Below, piece by piece: positions 1 through 14,100 of a DNA stretch of 64,000 nt. Within the stretch, counting starts at the first letter, position 1; each line of letters starts with the position of its first letter. The notes beneath the pieces are model-generated. The model saw nothing but the letters and a program-made list of their open reading frames with translations, searched no databases and had not been told where the DNA came from. The stretch comes from Spisula solida (taxonomy: Eukaryota; Mollusca; Bivalvia; Venerida; Mactridae), in contig OX365944.1 of assembly GCA_947247005.1 (NCBI GenBank), positions 9,126,501 through 9,190,500 on the forward strand, given 5' to 3'. Made by a program: the position numbers and the translations under genes.

Positions 1-233
1 TTGTTTTCAAACATTGAACTACTGGTAACAATCTGGTGTGGCTATATATCTGCTCTGTCGTAACAACACGTCAATGATCCAGCGCTTTACTGTTAACGTC
101 AGTTGAGACAATCTTTAGATGATATCTGAATTTGAATAATCATTGGTTTTACTAGGGAGTTTTTACTAGAGGTATACAAATAAGATTTGATTTCAGCATC
201 ATTGAAAGTATGTAAAATGATGTGTTATCTTAA

Positions 234-1281
<1,048 letters not shown>

Positions 1282-2658
1282 GATTTAAGACTTTTTTCGT
1301 GGATAAAACTTTAAAGACTTTTCTTCTAGCAAGTTTTTAACATAAAACTTTCAATACTTTAATTGTTTCATAATTATGTTAAGAGTTACCTGCTTATTTT
1401 ACCAACGTTGTGACCTGAATCATGAGCAAGTAAAATCATATTGAAAATTATTTTGTTACTTTGTTATGTTTCGTTTTTTTCTCTATCTTTGCTCATTTTG
1501 TTGACTTTGTTATTTTTTTATTCCTATCGTGAATGGGTCATAGAGCATAATGTTCTCTTCTTAATACAGAGACATTGCTAAATGGTGATTAATTTATGTA
1601 TTTATTTGCCTATCATGTTATATGATTAACTCCATGTATATGTTTTATATATAAAACAATGTGTGCAAACATATTAGTAATCAGTATTAATAATGACTGT
1701 GATCATTTCTATGTAAATCATGTTTTCCTTTGACTTTAGTGCTCTCTTAAGCCACTTATAGATATATGCCTCTCTTTTAAAAAAAAAACAATTTTGTGAA
1801 ATTTCGTTTCTGGCCTCGTTTTGGAAAAAAAAAATTTTTTTTTTTTAAAATGAGGAAAAAATAATTTTTAGTCATCTAATTTTAAAGGCATTAGTATGCG
1901 TCAGTATTGAATTATTGTATTAAAACTGTATTTCTTGAAATTTTCACAGTTTTTTATACGAATCACTTAGCAGTATTACATTTCATGTGCACTTCTTTTT
2001 TAAAATAAGCTTTTTGTTTGTGTTCACATATTATCATTGTACAAAGCATTTGATGCTTGATTTTTTATTGTACGTTGGTTTGTACATTTGTTGAGCTTAT
2101 ATAGTATATATTTATGCATGACTGTGATAAACAAAACATTGGTTTCCGTCCCTACAAAAGTTATCGTTTAAGGACTGTGATATTATGGTATAACCAGCCG
2201 AGGATTTTTTCTTAGCTTCTGATATAGCTACTTTATTTCCTTGTTTCCATCAAAATCGAGGTGTAGGGTTGAACTCAGAATGACAAAATTTCTAGTGACA
2301 ATGTTGTACAAATCAAATCATACGCCGTATAGTTATATTACAGTATTATGTGTCCAAGGTTTGGGGTTTTAGTCAAAATGATAACCTACTTATATCATCA
2401 ATGTATTTACTGTTGACATACTTACGTTAGTGTAGCTAACACTTGATAATCCACAAATATGTCATGTTTGATAGAACTAGTGTAAGTATGTCTACAGAGA
2501 TCATCATGCTTGTGCTAATTAATGCTTGTTGCTTTTTTATGAGTCTGGCTGGATGTTTAATCATTTATATACTTTTCCCAATACCAACATTTTTCTATGT
2601 CTTGGTTTCATAAAAGCTTTTATATCTGTTTTACCTGTATGATTGAAAGTTGAATAAA
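1282..2658 (+). other. Probable tektin 3' UTR and downstream AT-rich sequence
   Basis: Non-coding, very AT-rich sequence after the tektin stop, including homopolymer A and T runs at about 1780-1850. No other gene signal is seen. The first well-placed AATAAA followed by GT-rich sequence is at 2653, which would make an unusually long 3' UTR. An earlier non-canonical poly(A) site is possible. Confidence 0.4.
2653..2658 (+). terminator. Candidate poly(A) signal for the tektin gene
   Basis: AATAAA followed within 15 bases by the GT-rich sequence GCAGTGGTGT. It lies about 1.37 kb after the stop codon, so the assignment is only plausible. Confidence 0.4.
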
Positions 2659-2735
2659 GTTGATGCAGTGGTGTAAATAGCCTTAGTTCTTTATAGAAAT
2701 ACAGTTTGTTCCAACTTCACACAGCTGTTCAGTTA

Positions 2736-2943
2736 AGCCTAGGTCCCACCGAGCATATTTAGGCTCGGCAATGTACTCCCGATGGAAATTAATGAATTAT
2801 CAGGACATCGGGAACAGGTTCCTCATGTTCTAGGGGAAGCTTCGGGGAAGTCATGAGACGGTTGGTGATATCGGAAGGAAGTGTGATGTATCGGAAGAAA
2901 TCGGGAGAAATACCGATGTGGAATTCTCAGTGGAACCTAGGCT
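2736..2943. mobile_element. MITE, family 1 (TTA target site, AGCCTAGGTCCCAC termini), copy 1
   Basis: Termini AGCCTAGGTCCCAC and GTGGAACCTAGGCT form an inverted repeat and are flanked on both sides by TTA. A 3-bp TTA duplication and a size near 210 bp fit a PIF/Harbinger (Tourist-like) MITE. Four further copies lie at 37.7, 40.7, 48.1 and 52.4 kb. Confidence 0.8.
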
Positions 2944-2954
2944 TTATACACAAA

Positions 2955-3150
2955 GGCCAATTCACCATACCAGTTTTCCTGGACTGGATCCTAACCAGTA
3001 CAAACTTATTCTAACACCAGTAACCTCTCCACATCATGAGGAAAATTGACATTGATATTAATTTTTCACCTGCTGGGAATCAAACCCAGATTGCCTGGCC
3101 CTGAGGTTACAATTCAAGTGAAATTACCACTGGACCATTTCTGCAGCTCT
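2955..3150 (-). mobile_element. tRNA-derived SINE, family A (minus strand)
   Basis: Read on the minus strand, an A-box-like GTCCAGTGGTAATTTC is followed by a B-box-like GGGTTTGATTCCCAGC. The tail contains CTGGTTAGGATCCAGTCC. The same tail occurs at 10.4 kb (minus) and 32.9 kb (plus). Confidence 0.65.
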
Positions 3151-3296
3151 AGAATTTGTAACATACATTTTGTATAGAGGGACACACAATATGTGATTGT
3201 TGTAAAGAAGTTGGAGAGGTAAAATTTATGAAAAATGTAGTTAATTGCATTAGACCAGTTCGCTGGTGTGTCACTCTGGAAATGGGATATTACAGA

Positions 3297-4160
3297 AAAT
3301 GCCTTGTTTGGGAACTAATTGGTACATGCACACACCACGTTTGGTAACTGATTTGTACAGACACCTTGTTTGGGAACTGATTTGTACAGACGCTTGTTTT
3401 GGCAACTGATTAGTGCAGACACACCATGTTAGGCAACTGATTAGTACGAACATCTTGTATGGCAACTGATTGGTACGAACATCTTGTATGGCAACTCATT
3501 GGTACAAACACCTTGTATGGCAACTCATTGGTACAAACACCATGTATGGCAACTCACTGGTACAAACACCTTGTATGGTACAAGTACCTTGTATGGCAAC
3601 TCAAAGGTACAAACACCTTGTATGGCAACTCAAAGGTACAAACACCTTGTATGGCAACTCATTGGTACAAACACCTTGTATGGCAACTCGTTGGTACAAA
3701 CACCTTGTATGGCAACTCATTGGTACAAACACCTTGTATGGCAACTCATTGGTACAAACACCTTGTATGGCAACTCATTAGTACAAACACCTTGTATGGC
3801 AACTCATTGGTACAAACACCGTGTATGGCAACTCAAAGGTACAAACACCTTGTATGGCAACTCAATGGTACAAACACCTTGTATGGCAACTCATTGGTAC
3901 AAACACCTTGTATAGCAATTCAAAGGTACAAACACCTTGTATGGCAACTCAAAGGTACAAACACCTGGTATGGCAACTCATTGATACAAACACCTGGTAT
4001 GGCAACTCATTGATACAAACACCTGGTATGGCAACTCATTGATACAAACAACTTGTTTGTTATATCATTATGGTGCAGACAGACACCCTATTTGGCAACT
4101 CATTAGTGTATACTGATAAACACCTTGTTTGGCAACTGATTGGTGCAGATAAACACTCTA
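3297..4160. repeat. 29-bp minisatellite
   Basis: About 20 near-identical copies of a 29-bp unit (GTATGGCAACTCATTGGTAC plus AAACACCTT) run from about 3459 to 4052, with degenerate units out to 3297 and 4160. Because 29 is not a multiple of 3 and the unit has no stop, all three plus frames stay open and translate into the same repeating peptide. These reading frames are not genes. Confidence 0.95.
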
Positions 4161-4430
4161 CAGACAGTCACAAGTACATAGTCATGGTGATTTGGTTAAG
4201 TCCCTGCCAAAATGGTCAATGACCTCCAACTTCGAGGTAAGAGACAGTCATGAGATACAAGGAAACCAGGTCTGATACACTAGAACTTTCGAAAAAGACT
4301 CATTTAATATGCCAGGACTGGTGTACAGCACTGATACACGCAAGACTACCTCTGGGTTTCTAACAAGTTTATCTCAATTTGGTTGGGAAACACTGAAAAG
4401 CATTTCAGAAATGACACAAGAGCCTTGTCC
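4150..4430 (-). mobile_element. SINE family B body and tail (minus strand)
   Basis: The reverse complement contains the family-B tail (a block resembling CTTCGAAGTTGGAGGTCATTG, then a purine-rich stretch ending in a GACTGTCTC-like motif) and the AGAAATGCTTTTCAGTG block. Better-preserved copies lie at 29.0 kb (+) and 23.3 kb (-). Boundaries are approximate. Confidence 0.5.
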
Positions 4431-4621
4431 AAAATGGAACAAGGGACATCTCGATCTGTAGTCCACTAGACCTTCCTGACACCCATATTTGGTACAGATA
4501 AATACCTGGTTTTACAACTGAATGCTACAGACAACTAAAAACTTATTAGGCTACTGATTGGTTCAGAAACTAGGTTGAGTTAGAACATGGGTCATCTTGG
4601 GTCAAAAACTAGGTCAATATT

Positions 4622-5899
4622 AACAAGAGGGCCCTAGGTCGCTCACCTGTTGTAATAGTGCATGCATGAATAAGATTTAAGAAATTCAGCCTCAATAGCA
4701 AGTATTTTTATGATCTGACATAGCGACCTAGTTTTTGACACCAGAACTGATGACCTAGTATCCATCTTGGCCTAGATTTTGTTGACATGATCATTGTGAC
4801 CGAGTTTCATAAAGATAAGGTCGAAATTGTGACCTTTAGTGGCTAACAAGGTTTTTTGTATGATTTGACCTTGTGAACTAGTTTTTTACCCCGGGTGCCC
4901 CAATATCGAACTTGACCTAGATTTTGTTGAGATGATCATTGCAACCAAGTTTCATAAAGATTAGGCCAAAATTGTGACCTCTATTATATTGACTACGCAA
5001 TGTTTTTCTATGATTTAACCTAGTGACCTAGTTTTTTACCCCAGATGACCCAATATCAACTTCACCTAGATTTTGTTTAGATAATCATCGTGACCAAGTT
5101 ACATAAAGATTAGGTCAAAATTGTGACCTTTAGTGACTACACAAGGTTTTTCTATTATTTGACCTTGTGACCTAGTTTTTTACCCCAGATAACCCAATAT
5201 CGAACTTGACTCAGAATTTGTTGAGATAATCATTGTGACCAAGTTTCATAAGAATAAGGTCGAAATTATGACCTCTACTGACTACACAAGATTTTTCTAT
5301 GATTTGACCTTGTTACCTAATTTTTGACCCCGGATGACCCAATATCAAACTTGACCTAGATTTTGTTGAGATGATCATTGTGACAAAGTTTCATAAAGAT
5401 TAGGCCAAAATTGTGACCTCTAGTGACTACACAAGGTTTTTCTATGATTTGAACTTGTGACCTAGTTTTTGACCCAGGATGACCCACTATCGAACTTGAC
5501 CTATATTTTGTTGAGATGATCATTGTGACCAAGATTCAAAAAGATTAGGTCAAAATTGTGACCTGTAATGACTACACATGACCCAATATCAAACTTGACC
5601 TAGATTTTGTTGAGATGATCGTTGTGACCAAGTTTAATAGAGATTAGGTCAAAATTATTACCTCTAGTGACTACACAAGTTTTTTCTATGATTTGACCTT
5701 GTGACCTAGTTTTTGACCCCTAATGACCCAATATCAAACTTGACCTAGATTTTGTTTAGATGATCATTGTGACCAAGATTCATAAAGATTAGGCCAAGAT
5801 TGTGACCTCTAGTGTCTACACAAGCAAATTGTTGACGGGCGGACGACAGACGAAGAGTGATCACAAAAGCTCACTCTGTCACAAAGTGACAGGTGAGCT
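4622..5899 (-). repeat. Array of about 145-bp modules with GTCACAAAGTGAC end (family M), copy 1
   Basis: Degenerate tandem modules of about 145 bp built on AACTTGACCTAGATTTTGTT and GTGACCTAGTTTTTGACC. One end is AACAAGAGGGCCCTAGG (4622). The other end is the palindromic TCACAAAGTGACAGGTGAGC just before 5899. The same family in opposite orientation lies at 41.97-43.16 kb and 55.24-55.8 kb. It has no coding capacity. Confidence 0.85.
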
Positions 5900-7086
5900 A
5901 AAAACTGATGTATGCAGAAGAGGCGGCATTTTTTCACTGGATCTTTGTAAAAGTTAGTCAGAAGGTTTTTCTAGATGGCATCTACTAGTAGGTCTAATTT
6001 GAATATGTGTCATCTCAGGTAAACTACACTAGGTCATCAGGTCAAATAATATGAAAATACCAACACACTGTGTGCTTTCACTACCTTTAAGATTTGTTCT
6101 GGCTTAACAATTAGCAAATACTAGCATTCAACCTTAATGGCTTCAGAACTTCAGAAATTATTTAACTGGACCCGTTATGTACGTCTTCATAAGTTCATAG
6201 AGTCCTGGTAGGTTGTATAATATTCACACTAAGGATTATTGATCTAACCTTTGCTCATTCTAGTCAGTTGAAGAGATTGAAAATCTACATACACATGTAC
6301 TTGATCAAGTCACTTACATGTAATTATACAGGCACTTGAGTATAAATGGAACATGTATGTTTGGAGTTTTCAATTAAATTGTCATTTAAATGTTTCTGTA
6401 AAACAAACAGGAGACGAATGCGGCCATGGAAAATACAAGTCTTGTATCAATATTTATCTTCAGGCCAGTTTTTTTTACCTTAAGGTTTTACAGGAATTTG
6501 TTGAAAATTTTGCTGTTGACAGGAGGGAATTGAAATGTAACAAGAGGGCGATAATGGCCCCATAGTTTTCTCACCTGCAACTGAGTGAGCGGCCTAGGGC
6601 TCCAAAATCCCATCTTTTCAATTTCCTCCTTGCGACAGCCAATTTTTAAAAATATTTTCCCGCAAACCTTAAAATAAATCGCTGTGGCCTTAGGTACTCG
6701 TCTCATTGTTTGAGCAATCCTGTACCAATGAATAGAAGTGAATATTGATCATCATACAAATGTATTATATTTCAAAGCTGTTTTTAGAATTTTTTATTCT
6801 ATACAAGAATACTTGAAAAGATAAGCATAAATTGCATGGTTCTGTACTGATTCAAATAATACTATGGATTTTATACATGAAGTGGTAGCTTAATCCACTT
6901 CAGTTTAAAATAATTTGTTTAAATTTAAGCTGTTCAAGACCATCTCTTCAAATCCCTTGCAACTTGAGTAAGAATAGTTTTCAATCTAATCCATGCCGTA
7001 GTAACTGAGCTTTGAACTTAATGGCACTACACAAAATAAATTTAATCAATTTAACCGGAGTTCAACTGGAGCATATTGTGGAAGGG
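5900..7086. other. Intergenic sequence, no gene recognised
   Basis: AT-rich sequence with only short chance reading frames. A separate repeat beginning AACAAGAGGGCGATAATGGC starts at 6539 and appears to run to about 6720. Nothing else is recognised. Confidence 0.5.
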
Positions 7087-7340
7087 GAAGACTAGAAAAA
7101 TTTGCATGAAGTTTCGAACCAAACCATACTGTAGTTACAGAGCTATAAACTACCAATAACCGGCAATTATATACTATGGTAGAGGAAGACTAGAAAAACT
7201 TGCATGACGTTTCGAACCAAACCATACTGTAGTTACAGAGCTATAAACTACCAGTACCAGGCAATTATATACTATGGTAGAGGAAGACTAGAAAAACTTG
7301 CATGAAGTTTCGATCCAGTCCTTACTGTAGTTACTGAGCT
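7087..7340. repeat. 98-bp tandem repeat, three copies
   Basis: Copies starting with GAAGACTAGAAAAA at 7087, 7185 and 7283 share the block CATACTGTAGTTACAGAGC. The third copy diverges after about 60 bp. Confidence 0.85.
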
Positions 7341-7549
7341 TTAAACTCGAACATCTTTAACCAAGTTTGTATTAAAATATCCTAATGAGTTATCTATCTT
7401 AATTGCTTGCATCACTGGAAAGGCTGGTGTCAAGTAATAATGCAATATATGCATCGGTTGCAATGATAGTTAGTATTATTGCACAGTTTGGAATATAAGC
7501 TTCCATCCCATAACAATTGTTCACTAAATCAAGAGCAATAACTCTACGG

Positions 7550-8190
7550 AAAATTGACCAATAAACACCCATTGGCAGCCATTTTTTTGACGAATCATGA
7601 CAAAAATGTCAGTTTTGTAAGAGGGTCACCCAACAACAGTTACTATATCTGTAAAATTATTTTGAAATCTGGCTGAGTGGTTGATTTTTTATGATTTTTA
7701 AAAAGTTTTTTCCAATTGGTTGCAGTGGCAACCCGAGTCATTTATAGATTTCAATTAGTTTAGCTCTTTTTATAAAGGATCATCAAAGGAACATTGTTAC
7801 CAATTCATAATGAAATCCAACAAGAACTTTTAGAGATGAAGATTTTTAAAGATTTTACTTGAGATATATATGGAAAAACGGGTTCCCACCCACTGGCGGC
7901 CATGTTTTTTGACTAATCATGACAAAAATATCAATTTTGTAAGAGGGTCACCCAACAACTATTTCTGTAAAATTATTTTGAAATCCGGCCAGTGTTTTTT
8001 TTTAAGATTTTTTAAAGATTTTCCAATCGGTTGCCATGGCAACCAGAGTTATTAATAGATCAGAAAAAAAACTTGATGGGCATCATCCCAGTATGCCTGT
8101 TCATATTTATTTCAAGTTTCATGAAATTCTACCAGCTAGTTACAGAGAAATGGCTGCGGAAGGACAGACAGACGGACAACGCCATTTCAA
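7550..8190. repeat. Two diverged direct copies of a dispersed repeat
   Basis: Segments at about 7568-7735 and 7877-8045 share AATCATGACAAAAATNTCAN, GTAAGAGGGTCACCCAACAA, and the ending GGTTGCNNTGGCAACC. The second copy continues to about 8190 with GGACAGACAGACGGACAAC. No protein is recognised. Confidence 0.7.
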
Positions 8191-8199
8191 TACCCCCCT

Positions 8200-10049
8200 A
8201 CTGATTTCATCAGAGGTAGATAAAAATTGCAATTTTAGAAAAATTTAATGCCCACAAAAATCGATGATTTTACAATAAATGTAAAGAGATCACTCCACCT
8301 AATTGTCTCATAAGTTATTTGTTGAAGGCTTTCATTGGACCATTTGCTTATCATGTACCGTTAAAAAGTATTTGATTTAAAGGTAATTGATTGACAACTA
8401 GCGTAATGCCATTGGATTGCTGTAAGAGTTGCTGTCACTGCAAGGCTCCATTTATTCATGAACTACAAACGAGTACACAACACTTATTGAATAATACATT
8501 TATTCTTCATAAAGAAGTAACAATAAATCAGACATCAATTATGTACATAATTCATAAACAACTCATGTTTTCCAATTGGGCTTTCAGTGGTACATCAGTT
8601 TTCTACCATTGTTTAACAGGTTTAATAGAAATATGATGACCTCAGACAGGCAAGTTATACTTAACATGTCTTTATCACATGTTTCATGCTGCGGAAGTGT
8701 ACTAAAGCAATTACATACTTAGTAAATATGATAATAAACTAGTGTAATAATAATTTGACATGAGGTCACTCAAGGTGTCAAAGTCATCTAATTGGCATGT
8801 TAAAATAGTTAAAGGAAGTAACTTTTATGATGTTTTGGCCAGAAAAGCTAACATGTGATAAAAAGAACATTACATTTGTGACTTTCGGAGATTCCATATT
8901 GAATTTATTAAAATTGTTCAATAAAATTGATATAATGCTCAGCACAGCCCGCACTTTATCATTTTATCAAACTCATTTAATGAAAAGAAACTCATGGAAT
9001 ATCCTCTATACATGGCGATTACCGTATCATACATGTACCAATTAGTGGTTAATTACATGTACATAGTAAGATTATACATGCAAGCATTGTTAAGCCACAA
9101 ATCCTGTATTAAATACCTAGGTTGGATATAATCTGTTGAAAGCTTTAATCACATAGTTTCAAAACATTGATAATCTTAACATTATAATCTGTTTAATCCA
9201 GACGGGTATAATTAATATCCAATACTTAGTCTGTTGTAAAACTTCCCAGTCTAATATTGAACTATTTTATTGTATTTATAATAATTATGTAAAGGAGAAT
9301 CAAACTTTATAAAAGATTTGTGAAATAAACTCTCCCTGTAGGTCAGTAATATGATGACAAATGAAATAATTTGTACAATTAACTTTAACCCTTTAATCCA
9401 TAGATGCATCAATTCATGCCCCTATCCCAAATTGAATCACTAATTATTTTCAAAGTAAGAAGGGGAGACAATCCAGTTTTGGGAATAGACTAAAGTAAGA
9501 CATTTTATCAAGGGAGATAATTCTTAAAATTTGTCACAAAAAGCTGCACATGAAATCTGCACACATTCTAGCTCCTCTCTTACCAGAATACTGAATGGTG
9601 TTTGGAGAAAAGGGTTAAAGTCAAAAATACACACTACATTTTCTACATTTGAAGTAAGAACAAGTCCTGGTAGCACCTTTATATTCCATGTGTAAAGCAA
9701 GGGAGATAAACCAGTATTAATTTTAACACATGTGTGCAGCCAGGAAACAACCCTCAGCCTAACACTTTGTAATTACATAGTACATTTATAAATCTGATAG
9801 CTTAATGTGGTCAAATTTTAAAAGGTACGTTCAGTAGATATTTTAGAAGCTTTGTTAAACACTCCTCATGGCATTACAGTGACCAGTATAAATCAGTACC
9901 AGTCTTGTTGTAATCCAGAATGAAAATCAATATACATGTACATTGTACAATAGTATTAATCATATTAGATCTAGTATATAAATCAAAGTATTTATCCCCA
10001 CATTTCCTATTCATTAGTATAAATCTTGTCACTAATCTGTTCAGTCGAC
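8200..10049. other. Intergenic sequence, no gene recognised
   Basis: AT-rich sequence with no long reading frame and no recognised RNA gene. It is the stretch between the tektin and CPSF4 genes with the fewest recognisable repeats. Confidence 0.5.
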
Positions 10050-10051
10050 TA

Positions 10052-10260
10052 CTGTAAACCAAGAAATTATTTCATACAATTTAATTTCGCGGAGTTTGCA
10101 GGTTATAGAATTTCGCAAAAATTAAGTCACCGGGAAAGTGCTAAAAAGATTAATATGGACATTGCGAGAAACTTAAAAACGCAAAAATTTGTAGTCATGA
10201 AAATGCTGACTTTTGGCAAAATGTGAAAGATTGTATTCACGAAAGTAAATTGGTTTACAG
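10052..10260. mobile_element. MITE, family 2 (CTGTAAACCAA termini, TA target), copy 1
   Basis: Inverted termini CTGTAAACCAA at 10052 and TTGGTTTACAG ending at 10260 are flanked by TA on both sides, as in Tc1/mariner-type MITEs. A second copy is at 28690-28854. Confidence 0.8.
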
Positions 10261-10384
10261 TATACTGTAGGCATACATTCGTTAACATGGCTAAGTGCAA
10301 ACAGGTTTTCTTGAAACATGTAACTAGAATATTAATATTCCTGAAATTCTTGCTTATTTAGGTTTAACATCGTTTCTCAACAAT

Positions 10385-10750
10385 TTTCAGTAACATACCA
10401 CAACTGATTCACATTGCAAGTTTTCCTAGACTGTATCCTAAACAGTATTAACTTACCCTACCCAAGGGAACCTGAAACATTGCCACATGTGGAAGAAATC
10501 AACAATGGTGTCAAATTTTGATAGAAGGATCAATTCTGAAAAACCTGAAATCCTCAAAAATCGCAGTTTATATACTAACTTAAAACTAAGAAACACATTC
10601 TTTTTTGTACACTCAAAAACCTGAAGTTCAGGCATATGCCTGAAAACTTTTACCCATTGGTATGTATGATCTGCTGTGATGGGAAATCATACCCACACTG
10701 GGATCGCCTGCTTACAAATCCAGTGAACTAACCACTGGACTGTGCCTATC
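10385..10750 (-). mobile_element. SINE family A (minus strand), diverged and probably interrupted
   Basis: On the minus strand the head contains a CCAGTGGTTAGTTCACTGG A-box-like block near 10725-10740. The tail contains TTAGGATACAGTCTAGG, matching the family-A copies at 2.96 and 32.85 kb. The middle includes unrelated sequence, so the boundaries are approximate. Confidence 0.45.
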
Positions 10751-10828
10751 CTGAAATACTATTTTGTCCGATAGTCTAAAGGCAATAACTACATATACTC
10801 TTGATTGTGATCATATGCATGAAGTATG

Positions 10829-10834
10829 TTTATT
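10829..10834 (-). terminator. CPSF4: Poly(A) signal of CPSF4
   Basis: AATAAA on the minus strand, 174 nt past the CPSF4 stop codon and followed by sequence ending ATGCATATGATCACAATC. Its distance and strand fit the CPSF4 3' end. Confidence 0.7.
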
Positions 10835-11007
10835 GAAATCCCTTAACAACTGTGGAAGTAGTTCTGCATCATGCACTTTAGATGGACATTGGACATTTAG
10901 TTAAACATTGTTTGCTTCAAACTTTAACACTATGAAATACAATGTCCAATTGAGTGTTTTTGAAAACAACATAATACAGCTATGGTGATGATGACAGTGG
11001 ATTACAG

Positions 11008-11100
11008 CTATGATGTTGGTGGCGGCTGTGGATTTGTATTACTAAGAAATGCCAAATCCCCTTTCGGACATCTGTTGGCATAGTGACCTTTCATTCCACA
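11008..11100 (-). CDS. CPSF4: CPSF4 exon 7 with stop
   Basis: CGMKGHYANRC completes knuckle 2, followed by PKGDLAFLS, nearly identical to the vertebrate C-terminal block. A short Pro-rich tail ends at TAG (11010-11008). Confidence 0.96.
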   Translation of the reverse strand, partial: CGMKGHYANRCPKGDLAFLSNTNPQPPPTS

Positions 11101-14100
11101 CTGAAATACAAACAAAATCAATGGTTGAGTCAAAAATATTGATAAAATATTCGTATCACCATTTTCCACCATTCGGTCTTTGTTAATTTTATTTTTGAAT
11201 ATTGTTATTATACATTATAAAACATTCGATATTACAAGCGCAAATTTTCAATATTTCACAATCTTGAGAAAGGCCATACATCTAAGCAATTGAAATGTTT
11301 TTGTGGCATTAGTCATGTTCTTTTACAGGATTTGCTTATTCATTGAATACGGTAAGACAATATACCACACCAAACATCATAGCTCTAGGCCTTATGGTTT
11401 AGACTAAAGAATATCTCTTAAGTTCTTCGTACTCAGGTAAACCAAAAAAAAAAATATTCAGAATCAAGAATACATACTTTAAAACAAGTAATAAATTCTA
11501 TGTTTGGATTATGAGGTTCGTTGTCTGGTTTGAAATTAAATCCCATTCTAAGTCCTCCTGGTCGATGGAAAGCACCACGCCCATACTGAAAGCCACTCCC
11601 TGGGATCCCTGCTCCTGGTCTAGTACTTGTTGAAAAAGGCTGCAAAAGAAGAAAATAGTGTAGATTAAAACTGACAAATTACTAAATAAACTAAATACAT
11701 CAAACAAATATCAGAAACATGGATCTCAATGAAAAACATCAGAAATGGGGATCTCAATGACAAACATTAGAAATGGGGATCTCAATGACAAACATCAGAA
11801 ACTGAGATCTTCTAATCAAACATCAGAAACTTGAATCCCAATGACAAACATCAGAAACTTGGATCTCAATTCATGACAAACATCAGAAACTTGGATCTCA
11901 ATTCATGACAAACATCAGAAACATGGATCTCAATTCATGACAAACATCAGAAACTTGGATCTCAATTCATGACAAACATCAGAAACTTGGATCTCAATTC
12001 ATGACAAACATCAGAAACTTGGATCTCATTTCATGACAAACATCAGAAACTTGGATCTCAATTCATGACAATCATCAGAAACTTGGATCTCAATTCATGA
12101 CAATCATCAGAAACTTGGATCTCAATTCATGACAAACATCAGAAACTTGGATCTCAATTCATGACAATCATCCGAAACTTGGATCTCAATTCATGACAAT
12201 CATCCGAAACTTGGATCTCATTTCATGACAAACATCAGAAACTTGGATCTCAATTCATGACAATCATCAGAAACTTGGATCTCAATTCATGACAAACATC
12301 AGAAACTCGGATCTCAATGATAAACATCAGAAACTTGGATTTCAATGACAAACACCAGAAACTTGAATCCCAATGACAAACATCAAAAACTTGGATCTCA
12401 ATGACAAACATCAGAAACTTGGATCTCAATGACAAACATCAGAAATGGAATTTCATAGACAAAAAAAATGGGGATCTCATCATAAAATGACTTTTATCAT
12501 ACGCAGAAAAGGTCCTTCTTTTCAGTTCAGCAAATCCGGATTTCGGGCGTATTCCGGAATTATAGTAGGACCCTGATTAAGGCAGAGCGATCCCTGCCCT
12601 GGTGTAATGTCAATGAATCACAAAATCAACTGTTTTACTCACCTTGAAATCATGTGTGGTGGGTATACTGCTGGTAGTACTGGTAGGTATTGATGTCCCT
12701 GATTGTTTCGGACAATGGTATGATTTATGACCACTTTCACCACAATTATGACAAACAACTGTAGAAAATTTCTTAGTTTTGTCCTCAGGTACAGGTAAGT
12801 CATATGTTGGACTGAAATATTATGATAAATTTTAGTATTAGCCATTTACTCTATAAAGACCTACAGTAAACTTATAAGACATTATTATGATTGCGTACAC
12901 CATCTTCATCCAACAATAATTGACAATGTACATCTGCATAATGATGAGACGTGAAAAAGCAGCAAAACTGTCAAAATAGCCTTTGCAATGTAATGGTGAG
13001 CGCTTATCTTTTTTTTTTAAATGCAGAGCATAGCCTTTATTTGCCAGTCAAGTTTCTTCTGAAATATGGCCAATAAAGTTTATGCTTTGTCAGGTACAAA
13101 GCGCTGACCAGTTGCTAACTATTACCTAGCAAAGTACAAGGTTTGAAGCGCTTGGTAGCAACAGACCCAAGGGGCCGTTTAATGGATATATCATTGCAAA
13201 GATTAGACTTTTTCCTATGCTTCTTTGAGCAAACTAAGACAGCTAATACATTTTTAAGCAAAGTTATGTGGATTAGAATAATCATTTACATGTAAAACAT
13301 GTATTCCCATCATAGCAGTCTAATAGTCAGAAATAAAGATCCTAGGGCAAAGCGATCTTGAGTTATTGAACATAAACCATTAGATTAGCCAGAAATGGTA
13401 AAGGTCACAGTGACCTTGACCTTTGACCTCAAAATCAATAGGGGTCGTCTACTGTTGATGACCAACCTCCATGTAAAGTTTGAAGATTGTAGGACAAAGC
13501 ATTCTCGAGTTATTGAACGGAAAGATGGGGGGGGGGGCATAATAATAAGATATGAAACAGGCCCCAATTATTCATGCACTAGGATACTTCTAGCATAAAC
13601 AGGGAGATAACTCATCATTGTACTGGAGCAGAATACATAAACGTAGGATACTTCTAGTATAAACAGGGAGGTAACTCATCATTGTACTGGAGCAGAATAT
13701 ATTAAAAGTAACCTCACTTACTGCATGAATTTACATTTGTTTCCGTCAAGACAAAATCCACACAGGTAGTTTTGACAAATCAATCGTCTGACATGTCGAT
13801 TTTTACAATTAGGGCCTGAAAAATAAACATGTAACTAGATAAATATGTATTCACTTTTCATATATCAGGGACTTATGCATGCATTAATCATCCTTGAAAG
13901 ACAATTCGGAGCTCTTGCTAGATGATATAGTTGTGCCAATCCAGACAAGCCAATATTGTAGATGTCAGGTAAAGGTAACTTCAATAACCAGGCATGTAAA
14001 CAAATCATTGTATTCACTGTAGTCACTAGAGACAGGTTTGACAGAAACTGTTAATTCAGATAAATATTACACTTTTGTTTCCCAGGACCAGGGATGTGAT

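Noticed and set aside
3459..4013. 184-codon plus-strand reading frame
   Set aside because: A 29-bp minisatellite read through; all three frames give the same repeating peptide.
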